NCBI GenBank assembly: GCA_965237875.1
Contig: CBDEGP010000002.1
Location: 1,550,001 to 1,614,000, forward strand
Direction of reading: 5' to 3'
DNA from: DAOUJI01 sp965237875
GTDB taxonomy: Bacteria > Chloroflexota > Dehalococcoidia > Lucifugimonadales > JAGWBF01
DNA: 64,000 nt
This document shows positions 53,967 through 61,494 of this stretch, one piece after another (within the stretch, counting starts at the first letter, position 1; every line of letters starts with the position of its first letter). The translations under genes and the position numbers were made by a program. The notes under the pieces were generated by a model. That model did not search any database. It had not been told where the DNA came from and was given only the letters and a program-made list of their open reading frames with translations.

Positions 53967-55025
53967 ATGACCCTTAGTTCCGAATCCCTTGTCTCCAACC
54001 GGGTGGATGTTTCCGGCGGTCTCGACGACGCCATCGAGATGTGCTACCAGAAGGGATGGACTGACGGTCTGCCCGTGGTCCCTCCCACGGAAGAAAAAGT
54101 CCTCCGCTTCCTAGAGTTCGCGGAACGCGACCCATCGGACGTCATTGGAATAGAACCCGTCCGAGGCCGTGTCGTCACCGCGGAAAAGGTGGCCATCAAC
54201 ACCGTAATGGCGGGCTGCAAGCCTGAGTATATGCCCATAATCATGGCGGCTGTGGAGGGAATGGTCCTGCCTGAGTACAACCTCCACGGCAGCTCCGCCA
54301 GCACGGGAGGCTCGGCGCCCCTTCTCATCATCAACGGACCCATCCGCCAAAAGCTGGGGTTCGCCTCCGGCAACAACCTCTTCGGTCCCGGGCCTGACCG
54401 ACGGGCCAACGCCACCGTGGGCCGGGCCATCAGGATGGTCCTCATCAACGTGCTGGAAAACCATCCCGGCATACTGGACCGCTCCACGCTGGGGCATCCG
54501 GGCAAGTACAGCTTCTGCATTGCCGAGGATGAGGAAAACAGCCCCTGGGAACCCCTCCACGTGGAAAAGGGGTTCGCCGCCGACGCCAGCACGGTGACGG
54601 TGGCCGCCTCCCACGGCCCCCAGCAGATGGGCGTGGTCTGGGAGGGGACTCCCGAGGCCATGCTCATCAACATCTCCGACACCATGCTGGGCATCATGCC
54701 CAGGCAAGGCGAGGTCATCCTGGTCATGTCCATCGAACACAGCCACCTGTACAAGGACGCAGGATGGTCCAAGAAGCAGGTCAAGCAGTTCGTCTACGAC
54801 CACGCTTGCCGGACTCACGAGGAATACGCCCGTGTGAAGAAGGTTGACCCGCCCGAACCAGGCCAGGAGAAGGAGCTTATCCACGCGATAGAGAGTCCCG
54901 AAGCTCTTACTTTGATTTCGGGGGGCGGAGCGGGAGGCCCCTGGGACTGCATCATCACCCGATGGGGCCGGGGGGTCACGTCCAAGTCAATCACCAAGGA
55001 GATAGACACCAGCAAGATTCTCTAG
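53967..55025 (+). CDS. Conserved protein of unknown function
   Basis: A 352-residue protein. Striking parts are GWTDGLPVVPPTEEKVLRFLE, VMAGCKPEYMPIIMAAVEGM, GSSASTGGSAPLLIINGPIR and GHPGKYSFCIAEDEENSPWEPLHVE. Two Cys (in AGCKP and SFCIAEDEE) sit in the best-ordered segments. It looks like a soluble enzyme but I cannot name a reaction. The frame opens upstream to 53907; I prefer the ATG at 53967. It is transcribed apart from its neighbours. Confidence 0.7.
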   Translation: MTLSSESLVSNRVDVSGGLDDAIEMCYQKGWTDGLPVVPPTEEKVLRFLEFAERDPSDVIGIEPVRGRVVTAEKVAINTVMAGCKPEYMPIIMAAVEGMVLPEYNLHGSSASTGGSAPLLIINGPIRQKLGFASGNNLFGPGPDRRANATVGRAIRMVLINVLENHPGILDRSTLGHPGKYSFCIAEDEENSPWEPLHVEKGFAADASTVTVAASHGPQQMGVVWEGTPEAMLINISDTMLGIMPRQGEVILVMSIEHSHLYKDAGWSKKQVKQFVYDHACRTHEEYARVKKVDPPEPGQEKELIHAIESPEALTLISGGGAGGPWDCIITRWGRGVTSKSITKEIDTSKIL

Positions 55026-55167
55026 AACCGGTAACCGGATACCGGCCAGCTTGAGCCATTGGACAACTGCTCAGACTGGCCTAAAACCGGAGAGGAAACC
55101 GCCATCGTGGGTCAAGGCGAACCGGCCAGCCCGTACCAAGAAGGAACCGCGGAACGAGTACACGAAG

Positions 55168-55197
55168 TTGACAGCCTAATTGGGCCGGTGATAGAAT
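55168..55197 (+). promoter_or_regulatory. Promoter of citrate synthase
   Basis: A perfect TTGACA at 55168-55173 and TAGAAT at 55192-55197 have an 18-base spacer. The predicted leader is about 155 bases and contains the inverted repeat at 55273-55300. Confidence 0.6.
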
Positions 55198-55272
55198 CCC
55201 GATTGCGGCGTCGGCGACTGGTTGGCGGACCAGAGGCACGATTCGCCGTGTTCTGTTTTTACAAGCCCTGAC

Positions 55273-55300
55273 TGTTTTCCCTCACGGATAGAGGAAAACA
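55273..55300. repeat. Inverted repeat in the citrate synthase leader
   Basis: Arms TGTTTTCC (55273-55280) and GGAAAACA (55293-55300) are perfect complements with a 12-base spacer. It could be an operator for a dimeric repressor or a leader hairpin. It lies 60 bases before the ATG. Confidence 0.5.
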
Positions 55301-55360
55301 ACGGATGCCAGGCCTTCCGTCAGCGTTAACCCCGGGCTGTACGCCCATGGAGGAGATGCC

Positions 55361-56503
55361 ATGGTACAGCGGAAAGCTGAAATCCACCGTGGATTAAAGG
55401 ATGTATACCTGGACACCAGCGAGGCCAGTTTCATAGACGGTGAAGTGGGCAAGCTGCTGTACCGGGGTTACGACATCCACGACCTGGCTGAAAAGTCCAC
55501 CTTCGAAGAGGTCATGCACCTGCTGCTCATGGGGAAGCTTCCCAACGCGGCCGAACTCAGGGACTTTGACGCGCAACTCAGGCTTAACAGGGACATCCCG
55601 GAGGAAGTGTACAAGGTCCTGGACATAGTCAAGGACAGCCACCCCATGGACGCCCTCCGGACGGGGGTCTCCGCCCTTGCTGCATTCGATCCCGAAGTGG
55701 GAGACAATTCCGCCGAGGCCACCTTACGGAAAGGGCTTCGAGTCACCGCCCAAGGACCCACCATGGTAGCCGCACACCACAGGCTCAGGCAGGGATTGGA
55801 CCCCGTGCCCCCCAATCCGAACTTGAACCACGCCGGGAACTTCCTTTACATGCTCGTCGGTGAGGAGCCTGACGACGAGACGACGATGCTGATGGACGTG
55901 GACTTCATACTCCACGCCGAGCACAGCGCCAACGCATCAGCCTTTGCGGCCAGAGTCACGGCGTCCACTCTTTCAGACCTCCACTCGGCCATCGTCACCG
56001 GCATAGGAGTCCTCAAGGGACCCTGGCATGGCGGGGCCGCGGAAGAGGTCATGAAGATGGCAATGGAGATCGGCGAGGCCAAGAACGCCGAACCCTGGGC
56101 CCGGAAGATTCTGGACAACGGTGGAAAGATCATGGGGTTCGGCCACCGTGTATACAAAGCCGAAGACCCCAGAGCCCGGCACCTGAGAGACCGCTCCAGG
56201 GACCTGGGAGAGAAGCTGGGGAAGCCGCAATGGTTCCAGATCCTGCGCCACTTGGAGGAAGAGGTCATGGTCCCCTATAGGGCCAAGGGCATCTATGTCA
56301 ACGTGGACTTCTTCGCAGGCTCCATCTACAACCTTCTCGGCATACCCGAGGACCTGTTCATATCCATCTTCGCCCTGGGACGCATCCCGGGCTGGACCCT
56401 TCAGTGCCTGGAGCAGTACGCCGACAACATCCTGATTCGACCTCTGCTGGACTACACAGGACCCATGGACATCGAATACGTGCCCATCGAACAGCGGGCA
56501 TAG
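55361..56503 (+). CDS. Citrate synthase
   Basis: A 380-residue type II-like citrate (or 2-methylcitrate) synthase, which condenses oxaloacetate with an acyl-CoA. Catalytic residues are visible: His in HAEHSANASAF, His in GFGHRVYKAEDPRA and Asp in VDFFAGSIY. GGAGGAG precedes the ATG. Length fits the short bacterial form. Citrate and methylcitrate synthases cannot be told apart by eye; no prp genes are adjacent, so I favour citrate synthase. A strong terminator follows. Confidence 0.93.
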   Translation: MVQRKAEIHRGLKDVYLDTSEASFIDGEVGKLLYRGYDIHDLAEKSTFEEVMHLLLMGKLPNAAELRDFDAQLRLNRDIPEEVYKVLDIVKDSHPMDALRTGVSALAAFDPEVGDNSAEATLRKGLRVTAQGPTMVAAHHRLRQGLDPVPPNPNLNHAGNFLYMLVGEEPDDETTMLMDVDFILHAEHSANASAFAARVTASTLSDLHSAIVTGIGVLKGPWHGGAAEEVMKMAMEIGEAKNAEPWARKILDNGGKIMGFGHRVYKAEDPRARHLRDRSRDLGEKLGKPQWFQILRHLEEEVMVPYRAKGIYVNVDFFAGSIYNLLGIPEDLFISIFALGRIPGWTLQCLEQYADNILIRPLLDYTGPMDIEYVPIEQRA

Positions 56504-56524
56504 CAAAAGACATTGATGCGCTTG

Positions 56525-56561
56525 ACATCGAGGGGGCTTTAGGCCCCCTCGATGTTGTTTT
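56525..56561 (+). terminator. Rho-independent terminator after citrate synthase
   Basis: Arms 56525-56537 and 56543-56555 pair as a 13-base GC-rich stem with a five-base loop, followed by TGTTTT. It lies 22 bases after the stop codon and separates citrate synthase from the methyltransferase gene. Confidence 0.88.
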
Positions 56562-56585
56562 AGCCGCATCAGGGGTTTAGAGAAC

Positions 56586-57836
56586 GTGAATGCAGAGGCC
56601 GAGGCGCTGCGGCTAATCAGAGAACGGGGCAAAATCACCTTCGCCGAGTATATGGAGGTTGCCCTGTATTGGCCCGACGGCGGATACTACACCGCCGCCG
56701 AGATAGGCGCCGGAGGCGACTTCTACACAGCCCCGCAAGCCCACCCCGCCTTTGGCAGTCTCCTCGCCGTTCAACTCTACCAAATGTGGGACATCTTGGA
56801 CCGCCCCCGGCCGTTCCATGTGATTGAGATGGGAGCGGGGAACGGCAGGCTCTGCCACGACATCATGTCATTCTCTCCCCAACTTCCCGACGGTTTCAGC
56901 GACGCCATGCGTTATGTCTGCATCGACAGGACAGCGGGACAGGGCTTGGAAAGAAGCCTCCCCCTTGACCAACGTAAACAGGTGGACCGTCTGGTCTCCC
57001 AGACAGTCCCATTGAGGAACGTGGTTGGCTGCCTCTTGTCCAACGAACTTGCCGACGCCTTCCCCGTCCACAGGGTCACTATGGAGGGGGGAGAGCTTGT
57101 GGAGATATTCGTGACCGAAGGCCCTGACGGGGCGCTGACGGAAGAAACGGGCACACCCTCCACCGGCGCGCTCGCCAAACGGCTGGAGGACCTCGACGTA
57201 AGGCTTGAAGAGGGGCAGAGGGCGGAGATTAACCTGGGTCTGGAGCCCTGGATGAGGGCCGTATCGGATGCTCTGTGCCGGGGATACGTCATGACCATCG
57301 ACTATGGCGGCCCGGCGTCGGAACTCTACGCCGCAGGCCGGAGACACGGTACGCTCGCCAGCCACTTCAAACACACGCAGACTCCAAACCCATACCAGCG
57401 GACAGGCCGCCAGGACCTCACTTCCCACGTAGACTTTTCGACTCTAGTCCGCCAAGGCCGGAGATGCAACCTGACCCCCATCGGCCTTATTTCACAGCGG
57501 CAATTCCTGAATAATCTGGGGCTTGACTTCTTCACCCGGAAACTGCGGACCCTCGGACTAACCCAGCAAGTGAATGACGCCAACCGCATGGGAATGTTGG
57601 ACGTGGAGAGGCCGGGAGGCATGGGAGACTTCAAGACGCTCATCCAAGGCAAGGGGGTTGAACAGCGAAGTTTATGGGGCCTGGATGGGAACAGCCGGGT
57701 AGGTGAGCTGATCGAAAGGGCGGAGCCGCCGATGCTCACGTCGACCCATACTCAAGTCCTGTCAGGACGCTACCCTCATTTGGCGGGAACGTGGGCAGAG
57801 GGAACGTGGGCCGACCTCCTGGGGGCAGGCGGCTAG
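56586..57836 (+). CDS. MidA/NDUFAF7-like SAM-dependent methyltransferase
   Basis: A 416-residue protein of the COG1565 family. The SAM-binding turn is EMGAGNGRL. Early parts (ITFAEYMEVALYWPDGGYYT) and the middle SNELADAFPVHRV and YVMTIDYGG are typical. The mitochondrial relative methylates an Arg of complex I; the bacterial target is not known. It starts with GTG. Its stop overlaps by four bases that of the convergent small membrane protein. Confidence 0.87.
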   Translation: MNAEAEALRLIRERGKITFAEYMEVALYWPDGGYYTAAEIGAGGDFYTAPQAHPAFGSLLAVQLYQMWDILDRPRPFHVIEMGAGNGRLCHDIMSFSPQLPDGFSDAMRYVCIDRTAGQGLERSLPLDQRKQVDRLVSQTVPLRNVVGCLLSNELADAFPVHRVTMEGGELVEIFVTEGPDGALTEETGTPSTGALAKRLEDLDVRLEEGQRAEINLGLEPWMRAVSDALCRGYVMTIDYGGPASELYAAGRRHGTLASHFKHTQTPNPYQRTGRQDLTSHVDFSTLVRQGRRCNLTPIGLISQRQFLNNLGLDFFTRKLRTLGLTQQVNDANRMGMLDVERPGGMGDFKTLIQGKGVEQRSLWGLDGNSRVGELIERAEPPMLTSTHTQVLSGRYPHLAGTWAEGTWADLLGAGG

Positions 57837-58021
57837 AACTTGGTGATGTCTCTGCGTTGGGCCTTGGGCGTCAGCACGTGCATGCCTATCACTGCCGTGT
57901 AGATCCCGCCTGCGATAATTCCGATGATGGCCAGGAAGGGCCCTCCAAAGGCGGCGACCAGGCCAATGACGACAGAGCCGCCGATGAGGTTCCCGAACAG
58001 CCCCGTCTCTTTCTTCCTCAT
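57833..58021 (-). CDS. Small membrane protein of 62 residues
   Basis: A 62-residue protein with a charged MRKKE start, a Gly-rich hydrophobic region forming probably two helices (LIGGSVVIGLVAAFGGPFLAI and IIAGGIYTAVIGMHVL), and a basic tail. AGGAGA lies six bases before the ATG. A longer frame reaches 58198 but overlaps the next gene and lacks a ribosome site. I recognise no family. Confidence 0.6.
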   Translation of the reverse strand: MRKKETGLFGNLIGGSVVIGLVAAFGGPFLAIIGIIAGGIYTAVIGMHVLTPKAQRRDITKF

Positions 58022-58052
58022 GCTCTTCTCCTGTAAGACTAAGCCCGCAATA

Positions 58053-58973
58053 TTATATACGAAAGTGGCGGTCCAGTTCCGAGGCGTAACGCCGTCCCAG
58101 CGTGGCGCCCTCGGCTTCCAGCCATTCGGTGAACCGGGTGGAGGCCGTGGGCGGGTCAGCCGACGCCAGATGGCCCGCCAGCAGGCCGTCGATTTCATCC
58201 CTGGTCAATACCACATCCCGCACTAGCCAACCTGCCATCCGGGCGGCCAGCAGCGCCACGGAAGGCTGTACATGAATCAGTCGGGCTCGGCTGCCCACTC
58301 GTCGGGCTATGAGCCTTACCATTTCCTCGAACGTGAATGTCTCAGGTCCCACCGCGTCCAACACAACATTTTCGCTTCCCAACCCGGCGTTCACGGCAAG
58401 TTGCGCGAGGTCCTCCACGAACACCGGCTGGATCAGGTAGTCTCCGGACCCCGCGATAGGGAACAATGGAAACCTCCGCAGGAACCAGGCGATGTTGTTT
58501 ATCAACACATCCTCTGGACTGAACAGGACTGTGGGCCGGACGATGGCGTAGGACAACCCGGACTCGCAAATTGCCTTCTCCACCAGCGCCTTGCCCCGGA
58601 AGTAGGGAAGCGGCGAGTCTTCCCAGGGGTTGGTGATGCTGATGTGGACGATACGTCTAACGCCGGCTTCGACCGCGGCGCCTATCAGGATGCGAGAGTT
58701 CTGGACGGCCACGTCATGGGTAACCGTGCCGCGTGCGAAGCGAATCCAGTAGGTGTTGTGCAGAGTGTCGGCTCCCCGTAGATTTTCCACCAAACCACCG
58801 AAGTCGCCGAAGTCCAAAGGTAGAGCCTCTACTTGACTGCCGAAGGGGCTGCGGGAGGCGGGGGTGCGTGTCAACGTCTTCACAATATTTCCACGCTCCA
58901 GCAACCGCCGGGCGATGTACTTGCCGGTGTGGCCAAAGGCCCCAGTGACGACGCTGATATCAGATCGGGTCAT
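58053..58973 (-). CDS. NAD(P)-binding protein (NmrA/NDUFA9-like SDR)
   Basis: A 306-residue atypical SDR. The nucleotide-binding turn is VVTGAFGHTGKYIARRLLERG. It lacks a clear YxxxK; FRGKALVEKAICESGLSYAIVRPTVLF is the NmrA-like central part. Relatives serve as redox sensors or complex I assembly factors (NDUFA9). Its closeness to a NDUFAF7-like methyltransferase gene is suggestive of a respiratory assembly theme, but this is inference only. Confidence 0.83.
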   Translation of the reverse strand: MTRSDISVVTGAFGHTGKYIARRLLERGNIVKTLTRTPASRSPFGSQVEALPLDFGDFGGLVENLRGADTLHNTYWIRFARGTVTHDVAVQNSRILIGAAVEAGVRRIVHISITNPWEDSPLPYFRGKALVEKAICESGLSYAIVRPTVLFSPEDVLINNIAWFLRRFPLFPIAGSGDYLIQPVFVEDLAQLAVNAGLGSENVVLDAVGPETFTFEEMVRLIARRVGSRARLIHVQPSVALLAARMAGWLVRDVVLTRDEIDGLLAGHLASADPPTASTRFTEWLEAEGATLGRRYASELDRHFRI

Positions 58974-59086
58974 TGGTGGGTCTTGCTCATTCAGACGAGA
59001 AAGCTGGAAAGATCATGTAGAACGACCCAAATTGACTCATTCCGAGCTTCCTTATACCGATGTATTTTGCCCATTTTATCCCAAGC

Positions 59087-59653
59087 TCAGGAGCTTAACC
59101 CCAGCTCCCGGGCCACCGATTTCAGGGCGTCCGTGACAAAGACGATGTGCTCGTCCAGGTCAACGCCAAGCTCTTCAGCTCCCATCAGGATGTCGTCCCG
59201 GTTGACGTCCCTGGCGAATGCCTTGTCCTTCATCTTCTTGCGCACAGACTTGGGTGTGACGTCATCCAGACTCTTGCTGGGCCTGACCAGGGCCACGGCC
59301 CGTATAAAGCCCGACAATTCGTCCACTGCGAAAACGGTGTGTTCCATCAGGGACTCGCGCTTTACGCCGGTGTGGTCCCCGTGGGAGAGGACGGCCCGGA
59401 TGATGTCGTCCGGATAGCCCCTTTCCTCCAGGATGCCGGCCCCGTAGGAAGGGTGGTCTTCCGGCGTGGGGACAGACTCCCAATCGAAGTCGTGGAGCAG
59501 CCCCGCCAGTCCCCACCGGTCCTCGTCCTCTCCATACTTCTGGGCGTAGGCTTTCATCGCCGCCTCGACGCCCAACAAGTGCTTCATCAGGGTGTCCGTC
59601 TTCACAAATTCGTCCAGCAGTCCAAGGGTCTCCTCTCGGGTGATGCCGGTCAT
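59087..59653 (-). CDS. HD domain phosphohydrolase
   Basis: A 188-residue HD-fold hydrolase. The metal motif is HD in GLLHDFDWE near residue 50, with His in DHPSYGAGIL and SHGDHTG as further ligands. The substrate is not known; related short HD proteins act on nucleotides. GGAGGAG precedes the ATG, which lies two bases after the trmI stop, so the pair forms an operon. Confidence 0.88.
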   Translation of the reverse strand: MTGITREETLGLLDEFVKTDTLMKHLLGVEAAMKAYAQKYGEDEDRWGLAGLLHDFDWESVPTPEDHPSYGAGILEERGYPDDIIRAVLSHGDHTGVKRESLMEHTVFAVDELSGFIRAVALVRPSKSLDDVTPKSVRKKMKDKAFARDVNRDDILMGAEELGVDLDEHIVFVTDALKSVARELGLSS

Positions 59654-59655
59654 GT

Positions 59656-60498
59656 CTACTCCTCCTCTTCACTGCCGGATGTTTCAGCGCCGTCAGCGGC
59701 CGGGCGGCTATATTTGGGAGAACACAGGCGAGCGGTGGTTATAAAGCCGGAGTGAGCCACCATTCGATGCGCCGGTCTTACACTCCGGCCGGACACGTTC
59801 CACGATCTCTGTAGGGTCTCCACGGTCTCAACCAACTGGAATCGGGGGTCCTGGGAAAGCTCCTCGCAGAGACGATGGACCTGGAGAATGGTGGGCAAGA
59901 AGCACAGCAGTATACCTCCCGGCGCCAGGGCTGACGCCGCGCCGGCCGACGCCTGCCACGGCTCGGGCACGTCCAGGACCACCCTATCCACACCCGTTTC
60001 CTCGATCCCCTCGTAGATGTCTCCCATCTTCAACGTATGCCGGGAGGGGTTGGGCGCCATGGACCGGACGTTCTTTACGGCCCGTTTTACCATGTCTTCC
60101 CGCACTTCGTAAGTGACCACCCTGCCTCTGGGGCCGACGGCCCTCAGCATGGCGGAAGTCAGCGCCCCGGAGCCGATGCCGGCTTCTACGACAAAGGCGC
60201 CAGGGAATATATCCGCCATCATCAGAATGACTCCCTGGTCTTTGGGGTATATCACCTGACTGCCCCTGGGCATGTGCATCGTCTGATCGGACAGCGTGGG
60301 TTTCACCGCAAGGAGGGTGTGGCCCAGACTGGTCCTGAGCCATATCCCCTGGTCCTTGCCGATGATGTCGCGGTGTTTAAGGATGCCTACATGGCTATGG
60401 AAGGCTCCGTCTGGGTCCAGCGTAAGCAGGTAACGCCTGTCCTTGCGGTCGATGAGCAGGGCCTGGTCGCCCTTCCTGAACTTGCCTCTGGCGCTCAT
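59656..60498 (-). CDS. trmI: tRNA (adenine-58-N1)-methyltransferase TrmI
   Basis: A 280-residue TrmI. The N-terminal beta domain (FRKGDQALLIDRKDRRYLLTL) and the Rossmann domain with VVEAGIGSGALTSAML are present. YPKDQGVILMMADIFPG and VLDVPEPWQ (NPP-like motif region) match the family. It methylates A58 in the T loop of tRNA, which stabilises tRNA folding. GGGAGG precedes the ATG. The C-terminal 15 residues are a low-complexity acidic tail. Confidence 0.93.
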   Translation of the reverse strand: MSARGKFRKGDQALLIDRKDRRYLLTLDPDGAFHSHVGILKHRDIIGKDQGIWLRTSLGHTLLAVKPTLSDQTMHMPRGSQVIYPKDQGVILMMADIFPGAFVVEAGIGSGALTSAMLRAVGPRGRVVTYEVREDMVKRAVKNVRSMAPNPSRHTLKMGDIYEGIEETGVDRVVLDVPEPWQASAGAASALAPGGILLCFLPTILQVHRLCEELSQDPRFQLVETVETLQRSWNVSGRSVRPAHRMVAHSGFITTARLCSPKYSRPAADGAETSGSEEEE

Positions 60499-60636
60499 AT
60501 CCTCCCAATTGTAACCCAGCGCCTATTCAGTCTCAATCAGAACGACCTTCGCGGACAGGATGCCCCTCACAAGGCCATTGGCGATTCCAAAGGCAACCCC
60601 CGTCCCTCCCATTACCATGAAAATAGACAGCGCCTG

Positions 60637-60676
60637 CCCCTTCTCCCCTGGCGGGCGAAGGTTGGGATGAGGGGGA
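60637..60676. repeat. Dispersed intergenic repeat of the CCCTTCTCCCCTGGCG type
   Basis: This 40-base block (CCCCTTCTCCCC, then GGCGGGCGAAGG, then GGGATGAGGGGGA) has imperfect inverted symmetry. Similar blocks are widespread in intergenic DNA of unrelated bacteria. There is one copy in this window. Confidence 0.5.
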
Positions 60677-60768
60677 GTCTACGACTGCCGCCTTACTGCA
60701 CAGCTATTCTAATCGTCCTTATACGGCCTTGCGAAGGCCATAGTGATTTCTCACTGCGTTTCGGAACC

Positions 60769-60865
60769 ACAAGGCGGGGAGGGGTCGAATGACAACTGGG
60801 GAGGGGTCGTAAATTGTGAGTGACAAGGCGGGGAGGGGGAGGAAATTGTGAATGACAAGGCAGGC
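60769..60865 (+). repeat. Short G-rich tandem repeats
   Basis: Units starting at 60790 and 60821 (31 and 32 bases) share TGACAA, GGGGAGGGG and AAATTGTGA. A partial unit precedes (60769-60789) and another follows (60853-60865). The array ends 31 bases before the -35 box of the cyclic-nucleotide-binding gene, so it may be a regulatory array or simply slippage. Confidence 0.7.
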
Positions 60866-60895
60866 GCCGTTTCTAAATATGCCGTGGTAGAAATT

Positions 60896-60924
60896 TTGAC
60901 TTGGGCAGGCCCAGGTTTGATAAT
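60896..60924 (+). promoter_or_regulatory. Strong sigma-70 promoter of the cyclic-nucleotide-binding gene
   Basis: TTGACT at 60896-60901 and GATAAT at 60919-60924 are 17 bases apart, with AGGTGA nine bases before the ATG at 60960. This is the best-formed promoter in the window. Confidence 0.75.
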
Positions 60925-60959
60925 AAGGCCACAGATGTCTTGGCAGGTGAAAAGACAAA

Positions 60960-61457
60960 ATGCCCACCATTGAAGAATCGCTTCGCAGCACCAAGCTTTT
61001 CAGCGGCGTGTCAGCCCCCGACATGAAAGACCTGTTGGCCCTGTGCGTTCGGAAGGAACTGGAACCCGAGTCCTTTATCCTTACCGAGGGCAAGCCCGTG
61101 GAATGCTTCTACATACTGGAGTCGGGCCGGGTCGGCCTGCAGATGGACCTGGAGAGACCCGACGGAAGCAGCACCGGACCCACGGCGGTCCACAGTGTGG
61201 AGGTGGGTGAAGCTTTCGGTTGGTCGGCGCTGGTCCCGCCTTACCTGAGCACTTTGACTGCTATAGCCGTGGCGCCGTCAACAGTCATAGCCATTGACGC
61301 CTCTCAACTCAGGTCAGCGTTGGACTCCCACCACTCCATGGGGTACCAGGTAATGTCCAACATCGCCGTCCTCATCGCTGAACGCCTGCATGACACCCGG
61401 GAAGCCCTGGCCTACCATCGCAGCTGGGTGGAATACATGGAGCGGCGGTCCGACTGA
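60960..61457 (+). CDS. Cyclic nucleotide-binding domain protein without DNA-binding domain
   Basis: A 165-residue protein that is almost only a CNB (Crp-like) beta barrel: LFSGVSAPDMKDLLALCVRKELEPESFILTEGKPVECFYILESGRVGL, then VGEAFGWSAL in place of the usual phosphate-binding GE..G.AL(L/I) motif (VGEAFGWSAL keeps Gly-Glu and Ala-Leu). The C-helix follows but no helix-turn-helix. It may sense cAMP or redox state and act through a partner. It has its own strong promoter. Confidence 0.85.
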   Translation: MPTIEESLRSTKLFSGVSAPDMKDLLALCVRKELEPESFILTEGKPVECFYILESGRVGLQMDLERPDGSSTGPTAVHSVEVGEAFGWSALVPPYLSTLTAIAVAPSTVIAIDASQLRSALDSHHSMGYQVMSNIAVLIAERLHDTREALAYHRSWVEYMERRSD

Positions 61458-61470
61458 CCGGACCGCCGCT
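61441..61470 (+). terminator. Hairpin over the stop codon of the cyclic-nucleotide-binding gene
   Basis: Perfect 12-base arms (61441-61452 and 61459-61470) enclose a six-base loop that contains the TGA at 61455-61457. There is no clear T run after it, so it may be a factor-assisted terminator or an mRNA 3' stabiliser. It also lies 3' of the convergent peroxiredoxin gene and can act for both strands. Confidence 0.6.
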
Positions 61471-61494
61471 GTCTAAGTTCCTTAGTTCGCGTCC

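Larger units (their letters stand above)
55026..55360. other. Intergenic region upstream of citrate synthase
   Basis: This 335-base stretch has no credible gene. It contains a promoter (55168-55197) and an inverted repeat (55273-55300), both placed to act on the citrate synthase gene. The first part has short CCGG-rich self-similar bits (GGTAACCGGATACCGGCC) of no clear meaning. Confidence 0.6.
60499..60959. other. Gene-free region with repeats and a promoter
   Basis: This 461-base stretch has no credible gene. It contains a CCCCTTCTCCCCTGGCGGGC-type intergenic repeat (60637-60676), a CTCACTGCGTTTCGGAA fragment similar to the block at 52394-52420, a short G-rich tandem repeat (60769-60865) and a strong promoter (60896-60924) for the cyclic-nucleotide-binding gene. 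Confidence 0.7.

Noticed and set aside
58022..58198. Longer version of the 62-residue membrane protein
   Set aside because: It overlaps the next gene in antisense-like composition and lacks a ribosome site; AGGAGA supports the inner ATG.
60769..60865. CRISPR-like array
   Set aside because: There are only two to three adjoining G-rich units with no spacers and no cas genes.
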